Shown here piece by piece: positions 1 through 10,975 of a stretch of DNA of 64,000 nt. Location: positions 21,864,406 through 21,928,405 of the forward strand of contig NW_004955436.1 in assembly GCF_000276665.1 (NCBI RefSeq), in the 5' to 3' direction. The stretch's first letter is position 1. Each line of letters opens with the position of its first letter. A model generated the notes under the pieces. It made no database searches. It was not told the DNA's origin and was given only the letters and a program-made list of their open reading frames with translations. A program made the position numbers and the translations under genes. This DNA is from Chinchilla lanigera (Eukaryota; Chordata; Mammalia; Rodentia; Chinchillidae).

Positions 1-119
1 CCATTGTTAATTCCCTACCACTTTGTTTGTAACTCTGTATTGTCTGTATTGTGCTTGTGATATGTTGTAAAATGTTGTATGTCTGTTAATGTTTCCCTCT
101 TTTTATCTTTTAAAAAAAA
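1..119 (+). mobile_element. 3' end of a retroelement family (truncated by window edge)
   Basis: The sequence runs from 'ccattgttaattcccta' to a 'ttttaaaaaaaa' tail. It matches, on the opposite strand, the 3' end of the composite element at 46,484-48,071 and two short copies near 39.8 and 43.3 kb. The A-rich end and the recurrence support a non-LTR retrotransposon 3' end. The 5' part lies outside the window, so its full length is unknown. Confidence 0.6.
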
Positions 120-462
120 TTTTATTGATACATTTTAGATACATATAATGATCACACTCATCATAGAGATTTTGTACCTGCTGTACAGTATTTTTATATG
201 CGAAGTCTGGAAACCCTTCTACGACTTTCTTCAGCACCTAGAACAGATCCAGCACACAGTAAGCACTCACTCCATGTTCACTGACTAAGTAAATGTAGAC
301 TGGTAAGGCAGGAATTCACACTAAAGAGAGGAAATACAATGAGTGGTTGAGGCTGGTGCCTGGAAAGAGAATGAGCAACATCTCTCACATATTTACCAAC
401 TAAATAGGTAACCAGATAGATTTTTTACATTAAATATTAATGATCTAATGTAAAGAAGAACA

Positions 463-607
463 CAGCTGGACTTTACGGTGTACACCTGTAATCCCAGCAC
501 CAAGGAGGCTGAGGCAGAATTGCAGTGAATTCAAGGACAGCCTGGGCTTTGTAGTGAGTTCAAGGCCAGCCTGAACTACATAGCAAGACCCTGTCTCAAA
601 AAATGAA
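463..607 (+). mobile_element. B1 SINE
   Basis: The usual landmarks are present in order: 'tgtaatcccagca', 'gaggctgaggcag', two tandem 'caagg(a/c)cagcctg' units and 'gaccctgtctcaaaaaa'. The duplicated middle segment is the rodent B1 signature. It is 7SL-derived and made by L1 machinery. Confidence 0.9.
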
Positions 608-1384
608 AGCCATATTCCAGAGAGACTATGTGATGAGGTCCCTGATGAGCATATATTTTCTCACCCAAATGAGATTTGGACAAACACACTCTTCAGAAAT
701 CTTAAACAGGTGTAGTGAAGAAGTAATTCTGTACTTCCAGACTACATTTGAGATACCTACCCAGCCTGGGGGAGGTGGGTAACAGTAAGTGTAGCATTTA
801 TGAGTCTGGACCTGTGTTTAAAATAATCATATGCTATTCCACTTCATCCTCCAACAGCCCAGTGGAGGAGAAGCCACCACAGAAGTTTCAAGACTCATCT
901 TGCTTGAATACAAAGACCACAGGTAACAGTGCCAATTATGATGCTCACACCTGTGTGCAGATCACACACTCTATATTCTTAGATTTTGAAGGCATATAAA
1001 TACAAAATGTCTATATGATTTGTTAAAAATTCCATCTTCAGTGAGAAAACACTGTTAGAACTACAGGTAAAAGTTTATTAAATATTCCACAGTGTCAAAT
1101 ACAACTTCACAATTATTATGTAAACAGCTTCTGCAGGTGAATTGGACACAGCCAAGATTAAAGGATTCATTTCCATGCTAGAACTAGTAATTAGAATAAT
1201 CCTAACAAAATCAAAACGCCATCAAGGTAAATCATACAGGTTTAATTTTTCATCTGTTTCTTTGTCACTGAAAGCCTGGCCTGCCAGTGTGTTTCTTCTG
1301 AGTAGTGACAGTGGACATCTTTGTCTTGTTCCTGATTTTACAGTTAAATCCTTCAGCTTGTGAACATTTAATAAGATGTTCAAT
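608..1384. other. No recognisable feature
   Basis: The stretch is moderately AT-rich. The two open frames here (748-999 and 1142-1363, plus) are short and resemble nothing I know. I see no repeat signature. Confidence 0.5.
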
Positions 1385-1622
1385 GTTCATTTGTAACATC
1401 TAGAACATATAAAGAATTCAAAAAAAGCAGACTCCCCCCAAATTTAAAGACCCAATCCAAAAAAGGGCATCTGAGATGAATACACACTTCTCAGATGAAA
1501 AAATACAACTGGTAAATAAATATATGAAAAAATGTTCAACATCACTGGTCATTCAAGAGGTGCAAATTAAAACAATGCTGAGATTCCATTTCACTCCACA
1601 AAGATGGCTATTATCAAGAAAT
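1385..1622 (+). mobile_element. L1 ORF2 fragment, distal part
   Basis: The text 'tctagaacatataaag', then 'atgaaaaaatgttcaacatc', then 'ttccatttcactcca' matches the L1 ORF2 stretch near the C-terminus, in sense orientation. In a normal L1 this lies downstream of the reverse transcriptase block. Here it sits immediately upstream of that block (next entry). Several disruptions mean it is not coding. Confidence 0.75.
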
Positions 1623-1624
1623 TA

Positions 1625-2820
1625 GCCAATAACAAATGTTCTTATTTAATCTAGCTCTGGAAACATTAGCTAGAGCAACTAGACAAGAGAAAGAAAAGGA
1701 ATAAGGATAGGAGAGGAAGATGTTAAAGTACTATTATTCGCAGATGACATGATATTCTATATAGAAAATCCTAAAAACTCCAGCAGAAGACTTCTAGATT
1801 TAATAACCAAATTCAGTAGTGTAACTGTATACAAAGTAAACACTCAAATATCAATAGTGTTCCTGTACACAAAAAAACTCATTGAGAGAAAAATTAGAAA
1901 AGGAACACCTTTCACAATAGCATCAAAAAATGAAATACTTAGGAATCAATCTAACAAAGGAAGTAAGAGATCTTTATACTGAAAATTACGTTACTCTGAA
2001 AAAGAAGATTGAAGAGGATATCAGAAAATGGAAAGACATCCCTTACTCATGGAAAGGAAGAATCAACATAGTGAAAAAGGCCATACTGTCAATATGGTTA
2101 CACAGATTTAATGCAATCTCAATCAAAATACCATTAACATACTTCACAGAACTAGAGAAAACACTGCTAAAATTCATTTGGAAGCAGAAGAGACCTAGAA
2201 TACAGCAAAAACAATTCTGGGCTACAAGTGCAAGGCAGAGGGCATCACAATTCTTAACTTCAAATTATGCTGCAAATCTACTGGGATAAAATCAGCATGA
2301 TACTGGCAAAAAAACCCACAAAACCACACTTGAGGATCAATGGAACAGATTAGAAGATGCAGACACAACTACAAACACACTTATCTTTGACAAAGGGGCC
2401 AAACATGTTCAGTGGGAGAAGGATAGCCTCTTTAATAAATGGTGTTGGAAAAACTACCTTTCCACGTGCTGAACACTAAAACTAGACCTATGCCTATCAC
2501 CACGCACTAAACTAAAATCTAAATGGATCAAAAATCTAAATATTTAAACAAACACTAAATCTACTGGAAGAGAGAACAGGAAGAACTCTTGACAACATAG
2601 GTGTAGACAAAAACTTCATGAGCAAAATCCCCAGTTTCACATGAAATACTACAAAGAATCAAAAACTGGGATCTCATCTTATTGAAAAACTTTTACACAG
2701 CAAAAGAAATCACCAACAGAGTGAAAAGATAACTTACAGAGTGGGAGAAAATTTTAGCCAACTGTTTCTCAGACAGGCTAGATTTTTCAAAGACCTAACT
2801 ATCAAGATCAAACAGATCAA
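1625..2820 (+). mobile_element. L1 ORF2 fragment including the reverse transcriptase motif
   Basis: The FADD form of the reverse transcriptase catalytic motif is encoded at 1737-1748 (ttc gca gat gac), followed by Met-Ile as in L1. Farther on, the frame at 1930-2289 encodes [19 protein letters not shown], a conserved post-RT block of L1 ORF2. The sequence continues through 'acagcaaaagaaatcaccaa' to about 2820, roughly where the segment at 1385 would continue in an intact L1. Stops and frameshifts break it. There is no 3' UTR or poly(A) at its right edge, so this is a dead, rearranged piece. Confidence 0.85.
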
Positions 2821-2826
2821 GAGTCA

Positions 2827-3435
2827 ATGTCCAATGTCCTGGCCAGAAGGGCTCCTGAACCATTGCTCCATGGACAGTCTCTTATTATAACCACGGACTT
2901 GTATCTTCTGACCACATACCAAGCTAGCAGTTTTAATATAGACTCCACTTTTACTTCTGATTGTTATTCACTCCATGAGACAGTAAAAGAGGGTACAACA
3001 CTCCCTGGGCTTAATTTTTATTTTTCTTTCTTCCATCTTTGACAATTGTGGCTATCTGAAATGCCTCTCAACTGCTCCAGGAAATTTGTTTTGGCTATGA
3101 TAGCTTTGGATGTCTCACAAGGGAACCAGATGACGCTACCCTGCAACATCTCTGCATGACTCTAGAGCTGCATCAGATGTTCACACTCTGGCCCTCACCT
3201 ACCCATGATGACCAGGCTGGGAGGGTCCTGTATGCCTGTACAGTCTGACGTGACTCAGCAGAATGATTAGCTGTCAGGTCACTGTGCACATGCATGACTT
3301 CCCTTTGTTAGTATCAGCAGTCTTTCTTTCATCCGCATTGACTCAGCCTATGTATTGTTCCTCCTGATGCTGTTGCATAAGACCTAATAAAACCTCCTTG
3401 GGGTAGTTTCATTTTGCCTAGTCATGATTTCTATC
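2827..3435 (+). mobile_element. Possible LTR-like segment
   Basis: The stretch ends with 'gacctaataaaacctcc', a polyadenylation-type hexamer near 3387, followed by a T/G-rich stretch. That arrangement is common in retroviral LTRs. I cannot name the family, and neither terminus is certain. An ordinary single-copy sequence with a chance AATAAA remains possible. Confidence 0.3.
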
Positions 3436-3862
3436 TTAAGTAGAGCAGGCTGAGCTGGTTGCCCAAAGAGCTGGTAATATTAAAAAGTCTGTGGGCACTG
3501 AAAGTGGACAGAAGCCAGGGCTGGTAATACTGAGGACGGCTGGCACCAAAAGTTGCTAGCAGCCAGAGATGGGAACAATAAGGACTGCTAAGCCCCAAGC
3601 ACGGCTGAGAACAGAGAACAGTGCAGAGTGATAGATAGCTGCCAGGAGCTGCTATGCCTGTGTGCTGGAAGAGCTCCAGAGAGTTCCTAGTCGCTGCTGG
3701 CTCCAGCTTCTAGCGCTGCAGTAAGGAAAACTGGTAATTCGAGGAGCTGAGAGCTCCTGGAACTCAATGCTTGGGGCTGCTAACCCTGAAAGCTGCTGGT
3801 ATTCAAAGCTCAGAGCTGCTACAACTAAGGGAGGTGCACTTCCCCTGTTCATGATTTCTATC
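3422..3862. repeat. 413-bp segment bounded by 14-bp direct repeats
   Basis: TCATGATTTCTATC occurs exactly at 3422-3435 and 3849-3862. The intervening sequence holds several degenerate copies of a 'gctggtaat' motif (near 3470, 3520, 3730 and 3790). The exact direct repeats look like a target-site duplication, but there is no poly(A) tail and no obvious terminal inverted repeat. The family is unknown. Confidence 0.4.
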
Positions 3863-3953
3863 CAAACTGAGCAAAATTACCCTCAATGAATGGTTACATC
3901 TTGTAAAAAAAAAAAAAATCTAACAGTGGAAGTTATTTTAATTAACAAAAATT

Positions 3954-4030
3954 TGGGGCTTGAGGTGTAACTTAGCAGAAGACCTGTTGCCTAGCATGCA
4001 TGGGGCCCTGGGTTCATACTACATATATGT
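3954..4030 (+). mobile_element. Old ID-type SINE
   Basis: Diverged tRNA-derived text: 'ggggcttgaggtgtaactta', then 'ttgcctagcatgcat', then 'ccctgggttcat'. Traces of A and B box promoter motifs remain. No clear tail survives. Confidence 0.65.
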
Positions 4031-4463
4031 ACATGTATGCATACACACAAAAATTTGACACAACAAGGGATTTGGGCAGAAGAGTGATAGTAATTAATTA
4101 GGCAGTAATGGTAAGCATAGGAAAGGAAGAAATGAAGACGAGAAATCTTTTAGTGGCTTATAGGAACAAATTAAGCAAGAGAAAATAAAACTCAGGGAGG
4201 ACACAGTAGAGCTAGAGGAAAGGGCACAGTTGGAGGCACTGGAAAGGAGAGCTTGCAAACTTTGGGAGTGTTATGTGATTGAGAAGATAGTGGCTCCAGA
4301 GGAGATTCATTCAGTCACTTAAGTAATGATCTTATTGAGCAACCACTGGGTTCTAGACCAGAGTTAGACTGATGGGTTCCAGCCCTCGTCTCCCACTCCC
4401 CACCATGTGTCTCCTATGACCCACACCTGCCCACTAGCTTACATGCTGAGAGATGCTGGGGTC

Positions 4464-4840
4464 GCTTTCCTCATCCCTGGGACAAAATACCTGACACTAC
4501 AGCTTAAGTGGGGAAGGGGTTATTTTGGATCACGATTTAGAAGTTTCAGTCCATGGTTTGCAGGCCCAGTCACAGAAACTGCATGATAGAACAGGCTGAG
4601 CAGAGAAAAACTACTCACCTCACGGAATCCAGGAAAGCAGAGAGAGAAGGGAGGAGCTGGGGAGGGAGATAAACCCTGCCAGGTTATACGCCAGTGACCC
4701 CTCTCTTCCTGCCAGCCCCTGAGTCCTAACAAGTCTGCTATAGCAGCCCATAAGCCAATCACATTCCAAAATCCCCACCTATGGGCCTAGGAGATTTCTG
4801 GGGGCACTAGATCTAAACCTTGATAGTCACCTTCCAGATT
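4464..4840 (-). mobile_element. MaLR (ERVL-type) solitary LTR
   Basis: Read on the plus strand it begins 'tttcctcatccctgggacaa' and goes on with 'acctgac', 'ggttattttgga' and 'gtttcagtccatggttt'. This is the reverse complement of a rodent MaLR LTR 3' half. Similar text recurs at 5.5, 9.5, 19.3, 45.8, 48.4 and 50.3 kb. It is diverged. Confidence 0.7.
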
Positions 4841-4929
4841 TTATGTCACTGAGACTCTATATAATGTTTGACACTCTTGGCTGTTATTTGCCTCTGAAAA
4901 TTTTCTTCTCCTTTTGCCTTGAGGGAATT

Positions 4930-5519
4930 CCTCTTTCCTGAGGTTGCTGGAGTCTTCTCACCATTTCTTTTCATTCTCCCTCCCCATCCCTCCATTCACC
5001 TCTCCCTCCTTCACCATCAGGGGTCCCAGAGCTGTCTTTGGCCCTCAATGCACTTCAGGCCCTCACTTGTCTTTAGTGACCCCATCCTTAATGGCTTCCA
5101 CCTTCATCATTCCAGAGAATTCTCAAGCCACCCATTCTGCTTCTATAACAATCAGTGCGCTGAACAGATCCATTTACATACCCATAATTTAAGTTCCATT
5201 AAATTAATTTAAGGAAAGAAGCTTTGCAATGTGTTCTGACTCCTGTAATCTCAAAATGTTAGCACCGTCCACATAGTTGTCCAAGCCCATAAATAACTTG
5301 ACAGTCACTTTAATCCTCTCCCACCCTCTTCCTCCAGCATCGGTCTCCAAGGCCGCACAATCCCACTGCTTTATATTGGTTTTCTCTCCTCTCCTTCCAC
5401 AGTCACTCTTCATGCCTCCTCATCTGGATGCTGCAGTGACTACAGCTTTGTTCCCTCTTCAGTCCCACGTTCCTACCACTTCCTTTCCCCACTTTAAATC
5501 CCTCATTGTAGGAGCTGGG
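4930..5519 (+). mobile_element. Possible L2 LINE fragment
   Basis: Pyrimidine-rich text such as 'gttgtccaagcccataaat', followed by 'cagtcactttaatcctctcc', resembles the ancient mammalian L2 3' coding region. It is strongly diverged and the boundaries are approximate. Alignment to an L2 consensus would settle it. Confidence 0.4.
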
Positions 5520-5892
5520 TGGGTTAGTCAACTTTTCATCCCTGGGACAAAATACTTGACATACATAACTTAAGTGAGGAGCTCATGGTTCTCAGGCTAA
5601 CAAGCAGAAATAAGGTGGCAGGGTGGGACAGAGGACTGCTGCTCACATCACAGCAGCCAGAGAACAGGAAAAGAGGGAGAGAAAGAATGAGGCTGGGGAT
5701 AAGTCTATGCCCTTCCAGATTATGGCACAGGGACCTATTTCCTCCAATCAGGTCCTGCCTCTTACCAGAGCATTTTGCTATGAACTCATCAGCAGATTAA
5801 CCCATTGGCAAGGTCACAATCTAATCATCTTCCCAAAGCCTCACCCCTGAGCACATGAGCCTTTTAGGAACAGTTTTGGGTCCAAACCATAA
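5520..5892 (-). mobile_element. MaLR (ERVL-type) solitary LTR
   Basis: The plus-strand text 'gttagtcaacttttcatccc' begins the reverse complement of a MaLR LTR. It runs through 'gggacaaaatacttgaca' and ends near 'ccaaaccataaca'. It shares its layout with the copy at 4464-4840. Confidence 0.75.
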
Positions 5893-5985
5893 CACTGTGA
5901 GTGTAACTGAGTGGCAGAGTGCGTGCCCGGCATGTATAAGACCTGAGCTCTGGTCCCTAGCATGCTCTCCCCCAATCCCTCAGTG
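5893..5985 (+). mobile_element. Old ID-type SINE
   Basis: 'tgtaactgagtggcagagtg' followed by 'cggcatgtataagacc' and 'agctctggtccctagcatg' is a diverged tRNA-derived SINE body. It abuts the right edge of the MaLR LTR. Confidence 0.55.
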
Positions 5986-6390
5986 CATCTGTAGAATTTG
6001 TAAGGTAGAATTCAGCTCCACTAGCTTATCACGTGAGGCCTTCGTGACTATCTCCTGGGCACTTCTGTGCTTTTCCCCCTGGCCTTTTTTCTCTAGCACT
6101 GAGCCCCTGTGTGCTCACCTATGCTGTTTCACTGGCTTGAGATAGTCTTCTCTTTTGTTTTTCTCAATCTTTCAGGGCTTAACTGAAATTTTATAGTCTC
6201 CAAGTAGTTTTTCCTGACTTTCAAGTTGATGCCATTTTCCTCTTCCTGGATACAGCATATAAGAGACAACTGTGATTGCTAATCAATTCATATGTCTCTC
6301 CTGTTGAGTTTTGGGAGATGATGAGATGATTTATCAAATTGGTACTTCCCCCAGAGTGCTAATACCTGATGTGTCATGCATGCCAGCTCA

Positions 6391-6431
6391 TGTGTGTGTG
6401 TGTCTGTGTGTCTGTGTGTGTCTGTGTGTGG
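6391..6431. repeat. (TG)n microsatellite with TC interruptions
   Basis: About 40 bp of TG dinucleotides is broken at regular intervals by 'tctg' units. Confidence 0.95.
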
Positions 6432-8160
6432 TATAGAAAGAAGATAGCAAAGGACAAAAGGAAGACAGGAGGGAGGAGGAAGACAAAGAGAAGGAGCGGT
6501 AAGAAAGTCACCCTTTTCCCTGAGAGAAGAGGCTGACACAAAGATAGCCATGGATGTGGACCTGTTTGCTGGCATCCCATCTTTGTGAAATGCAAGATGA
6601 AGCTGTCTTCTAGTGGGAGCTGGAAGAAGGTGATAATCTCTGGAGATAGTTATGATGGGGAGTGAGTGAGCTGTCAGTTTAGGACATGCAGAAGGATTTC
6701 AGTGCAGCATCAGTGGCCTGTGTAGATTTATGGTGGCTCCAGCCACCAAGCTTTTCTACAGAATCTGTACTGGGTCCTCACTGGACCAAAATCCCCTCTT
6801 TTATTGCTGTGCAAAACCCCCATAGCATGTTGAAATCAGACCTGACAGAAGTCAGTTAGGAAATTCACCTTTGGAGTTCTCAGTATCCTTTGCCCTTTGG
6901 GACAAGGATGTCCTTGAACTCTGTAGCTCCCACAGCCTGGCTGCCTGCGCTTCCTTACACAAGACAGCACACATTTATCCAGGTAAGCAACAGGGACTTC
7001 TTTTATCCTAAAGAACGTCACAACTCAGGACATTTTTATGTGACCAGAACTACTTCCTGCCTGACTTTGAACTGCTTCTCCGAATGACTGTCACATACAC
7101 CCAAAATTTATATTGATACAAGAATAGAGAGAGCCCTGCCTAAAATAACCACCAATTCCATTAAAACTGGCCATTTAAAAATGTAAGCAGCCTGGCCCAT
7201 GTGTTCCCCATCTCTCTAAGAGCAGTCAGCGCTGCAGCATTTGGCATTGGGCCCTGAATCCCTTTACGATGGCTGTGTGAGGTCACAAAAAGCCGTATAC
7301 AAAAGGATCCCCAAGAAACCAAATCTGGAATGCTATATCCTTAGGGTTAGAAGCCAGGAAGAAATAACTGTCTGTTTTATTTGGTTGCTTCATTGAGGAG
7401 ACAGCCCTCTCTCTAATAGTTTCCCACTAAAATATTCATCAACCTCTTCTCAGGGGGTGTCGATTCCTCAACTCTGCCCCACGTTCAAACGATTTGTAAA
7501 AAACACAGCTGAGTGAAGTAGCGCTGTTGACAGTGTGATCCTTACCAGAGGATCTCAAGGCTGCTTTTGTCCAATTCGGAGACAAGTGGAATTCTTATGA
7601 CCCAGAGCTCTCAAGCTGACCTCTGCCTTGCGCATGAGGGCAATTCCTGTAGATTTTCCTAGGAGTGTGCATTGATTCAAAAAGGAAAGGAAGGTGGTGA
7701 AAATGCTCATGGAAAAGAAGACTCAGCGCTCCAGTGAAATAATTTCTAGAGGCTCTTCTTAAAGGAGAAGTTGAATATGAAGTCATCTCCTCCACCCTGG
7801 TCCCCATATGGGCTATGGCGGCCATACAGAGATCTGTTTTCTGGGTGTGTGAAGTCCCAGAGTTGTCTCTCCCAGCAGGCTCCCAGGCACTCCATCCTCA
7901 CCTCCAAGCAGCGTTTACAACAGCCTTACTTTACTGCACATCCAGTTCGAGCTGCCAGTAGGGGGTTAATCTGAGCCCTGCTGCACACAATACTAGAGGC
8001 ATTCGCATGGAGGTCTACAGTTGCTGCATAGGCACATTTGGCCCACGTTTCCAAAGAGACAGTAGCTGTTACTGCAGACAGCACACTGCCTGCCACTGCT
8101 GGACCATTAGTATGGAAATGAGGCATGTGTGTGACAGGTGGCCTTACAACCAACACAATT
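6432..8160. other. No recognisable gene or repeat
   Basis: I see no SINE, LINE or LTR signature in this stretch. The open frames on both strands are under 100 codons and none is recognisable. It may be single-copy DNA. Confidence 0.5.
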
Positions 8161-8420
8161 AACTTTCTCCATTAGCTGACGCTCTGACAAAACAGATGCA
8201 GCATCAGTAAGCAGGCCCCTCCCCGGCAGAAAAGGAACGACACATTGCAAACCCCTTATTTATAAGGAGGAGCAGTATAATTTCTCCTGTACACACCAAG
8301 TGGATGGCGCTGGAGTTTGCTTTTGTCTTACTGCTGTGGGTGTTTATTATTTTATATTTGTCTCGCATTAATATTGCAATGCCTCTGTGGGTTAATTAGG
8401 GCTCCTGAAGTTTTTAAAAG
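8160..8420. promoter_or_regulatory. Candidate conserved non-coding block
   Basis: The block lies in a repeat-free stretch and has mixed composition. AT-rich motifs of the homeodomain kind ('cattaatattgcaatgcc', 'gggttaattaggg') sit near 8368-8400, next to GC-rich segments. This is the look of a distal enhancer, but conservation cannot be judged from one sequence, so the call is inference. Confidence 0.25.
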
Positions 8421-8958
8421 CAAGTCGTCACAGAGGAAGGGAGAGTGAAGTTGGAAAACAGAAAATGGAATTCTTTGCTTCAGAAGGGAAAGGCATAGAT
8501 GATTCTCTGACTTGGCGGCATGTGTCTGGAAGTGTCCCAGCACATCAGTGATAATTGGCAGAATCCTAGAAGCTGGAATCCTGAAGGATTTTGTGGTCCC
8601 ACAAGAAATGTTGAAAGTTGAACGGAGTACTATAATCTGAGAAAGCAAAACGCCTTCCAAATGTCTCGATTTTACTAAGGATAACAAAGAGACATCTAAG
8701 ACTTGGGACTTTCTAGATTCTGGAATCATGACCACGATTTAGACATGACCTATATTTTTCTAATTATGCTCATATATTTTATCTTAGCTAACTTTATGTT
8801 TCTTTAATGTTTTCACCAAATTCAGAACTTTATCTCACCAGCAGCAGAATGAAACTCTAATAACATTGCTATTATCTAAAAAAAAAATACAAATGTGACT
8901 ATTTTACATTTGCAGGCCATTGTATATTATAAATTTGTCCCCCCAAGTCACCTTATAA
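8421..8958. other. No recognisable feature
   Basis: A minus-strand open frame of 127 codons (8352-8735) overlaps this stretch. It has no recognisable domain and looks like chance. The A/T-rich sequence near 8740-8900 shows no repeat signature. Confidence 0.5.
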
Positions 8959-8971
8959 AGATGGAAAACTT

Positions 8972-9081
8972 TGGGGCTGGGGAATTAGCTCAGCGGCACG
9001 GCGCCAGCCTGGCAAGCACAAGGTCATGAGTTTGATTCCCGGTACAGGAGAAAAACAAAACAAAACAAAACAAAACAAAAC
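8972..9081 (+). mobile_element. ID-type SINE with target-site duplication
   Basis: The body starts 'ggggctggggaattagctca' (A box region) and ends 'attcccggtacaggag', with a (CAAAA)n tail. Flanks AGATGGAAAACTT (8959-8971) and AGATGTAAAACTT (9082-9094) are a 13-bp duplication with one mismatch. It is a fairly young L1-mobilised insertion. Confidence 0.93.
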
Positions 9082-9526
9082 AGATGTAAAACTTCCATTA
9101 TAAATTTATTTTAGAATCTAAAATATTTTTTCTCTAGTGTTACTCATCTCACAGGTACTAGACTAATCCTTTAGAAAAAATCATTTTTAAACATCTCCAT
9201 GGAAGTCCACTAGTTTTTCTGCTGTATGTTCTGAGAATTCTTTGTAGAAGCTTGAGTATGAGAAATGCATCAAACGTGTCCTGGTAGAAAAAGTGAACTG
9301 TCCTGGGTCAGATGTTGGGAAATGTCAAGAGGGGGACCTGATTTTCCACTGTGAACCGCTTCCAGTTATGGAAGCAAACAGACCCCGATGGTCAAAGACA
9401 AAGTGATGGAGGTGACCCAAGCTCTTACCAAGACTCTTGAAGTCTCAGTTTCATCACCTGTAAGATGAGAATAAAAGCATATCCTATAGGAAAGTAAACA
9501 GGACAAATTCTATGGGGTGATGTACT

Positions 9527-10340
9527 GTATTAGTCAGCTTTTTGTTGCTATGACAACATTTCTGAGAATAGCAGTTTAGGGAGGAAAGACTTATTTTGGT
9601 TCATGTCTTCGTCACTTTCTCATTGCTGGGACACAATACCTGATGCTCGAAACGTAAAGGAGGACAGGTTTATTTGGGCTCACAGTTTGTGGAGGTTTGG
9701 TCATTGTCTGTTGGCTGCAAGGCAGGGCAGCACGACAGAGGCACATGGTGGAGGTAAACCGACTAGAGCTGCTTACAGCGTAACGGCAGGGAACCAGACA
9801 GCAGACAGTGGAGGAGCTGGGAAGGGAACTGCAACCTCCAGGTCAAGACCCCAGTGACCCACCTCTTCCAACCAGGGACAACCTGCCAGCATCGCACTGA
9901 GCAATAAACTCATCAATGAATGAAGCCGCTGCTGAGCACCATGCCTCCGTGATCCAGTTACCTCCTAAAAGCCACACTTACGATGTTGAGGGGCACATGA
10001 GGCTTTGGGGGACATCTAGAAATAACCTGAACAGCTTACGATTTCAGAAGTTTCAGTCCATGGTCATCTGGCTCCATTGTTTCCAGGCCTGCCTGAGGCA
10101 GAACATGGTGGAAGAATGTAAGGGAAGAAAACTGCCTATTTCATGGTGGATATGATTGGGCTCAGATAGACAGACTGGGGACAAAATATACCATCAAAGG
10201 CAGCCCCCACCTACTTCTTACCCCTAGATCAAATATCCTAACAACCCCTTCATCTATATGCTTTATGATACAGTTCCTCCTCTAAGGTCCCCTCTGAACA
10301 TTGCTGTACTGGAGATCAAGGCCTCAGATGAGTCTCTGGA
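9527..10340 (-). mobile_element. MaLR LTR split by a second MaLR LTR
   Basis: The outer LTR starts 'tgtattagtcagctttttgt' at about 9527, reaches 'ttattttggttca' at about 9603, and resumes at about 10,036 with 'gatttcagaagtttcagtcc'. The two parts join logically when compared with the related LTR at 50.3 kb. The material between is a second, related LTR (next entry). Confidence 0.75.
9604..10035 (-). mobile_element. Inner MaLR LTR
   Basis: On the plus strand it begins 'tgtcttcgtcactttctcat', has 'gggacacaatacctgatgct' and 'ggtttatttgggctcac', and ends near 'aacctgaaca'. It therefore carries the TG...CA ends expected of an LTR. It is inserted in the outer LTR in the same orientation and must be the younger of the two. 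The open frames inside are non-coding LTR sequence. Confidence 0.7.
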
Positions 10341-10600
10341 CATTTTAAATGTCCAGATTTCCATCTAGAAATAACAGTAAATGCCTGTGAGATGACTAAT
10401 TGATCTGTTCAATGATTAGGGAATTTTGGAGGAGGGATAGCAGAGTCTCAAATACTAGACATCACAAAGGGCCAGTACTCTCAGTCATCAGTTCTCTCGG
10501 AACCAGATGGAATCCCTGGGCATTGGTGCAGTTTAAAGTGTCCATCACTAAGATAACTGCCCCTTTAAAAAAGGAAACATATCTTCTAAAAAACCACAAA

Positions 10601-10765
10601 CGAGACTTGGTGGCACACCAGTGTAATGCCAGCCCTCTTGGAGGTGGAGACAGAAGGATCACAAGTTTGAGCCCAGCCTGGGCAACTTAGGAGGAAAAGA
10701 AAAAAGCTGGGCTTGTAGCTCAGGTAAAAGGCCCTGGATTCAACTCTTAATACCACAGAAAAGCC
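10601..10765 (+). mobile_element. B1-ID dimeric SINE (diverged)
   Basis: A 7SL-like part ('cttggtggcacaccagtgta', 'aggatcacaagtttgagccc', 'agcctgggcaactta') is followed after an A-rich linker by an ID-like part ('agctgggcttgtagctcagg', 'ggccctggattcaactc'). The same order recurs at 15.8 and 33.2 kb, which suggests one dimeric family rather than chance neighbours. Confidence 0.7.
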
Positions 10766-10799
10766 CCATAAACCATCCCCAAAATTCCTAAAGTTGATA

Positions 10800-10975
10800 G
10801 TTTTCTACCCATGCTGCACTGGGGAGCTTTTTAAAATTACCCTTGTCAGGTTCCCGTGTTTAGCTGGTTAAATGGAGTCCTTGAGGAAGTGGTCCAGGCA
10901 CCAGGATTTTTAAACAGTCCTCCCCGGGTGATTCTGATCTGCATCCTGGCTGGAGAAGCAATGCTGCCGGCAACT
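10800..10975 (+). mobile_element. MER5A-like hAT-Charlie DNA transposon remnant
   Basis: 'actggggagctttttaaaat', 'ccaggcaccaggatttttaa' and 'ggtgattctgatctgcatcc' match in order the landmarks of MER5A, an ancient non-autonomous hAT element of placental mammals. The terminal inverted repeats are eroded. Confidence 0.6.

Noticed and set aside
8973..9045. tRNA-like sequences in the ID SINEs
   Set aside because: They have A and B box-like text but sit within SINEs with A-rich tails and target duplications, so they are not tRNA genes.
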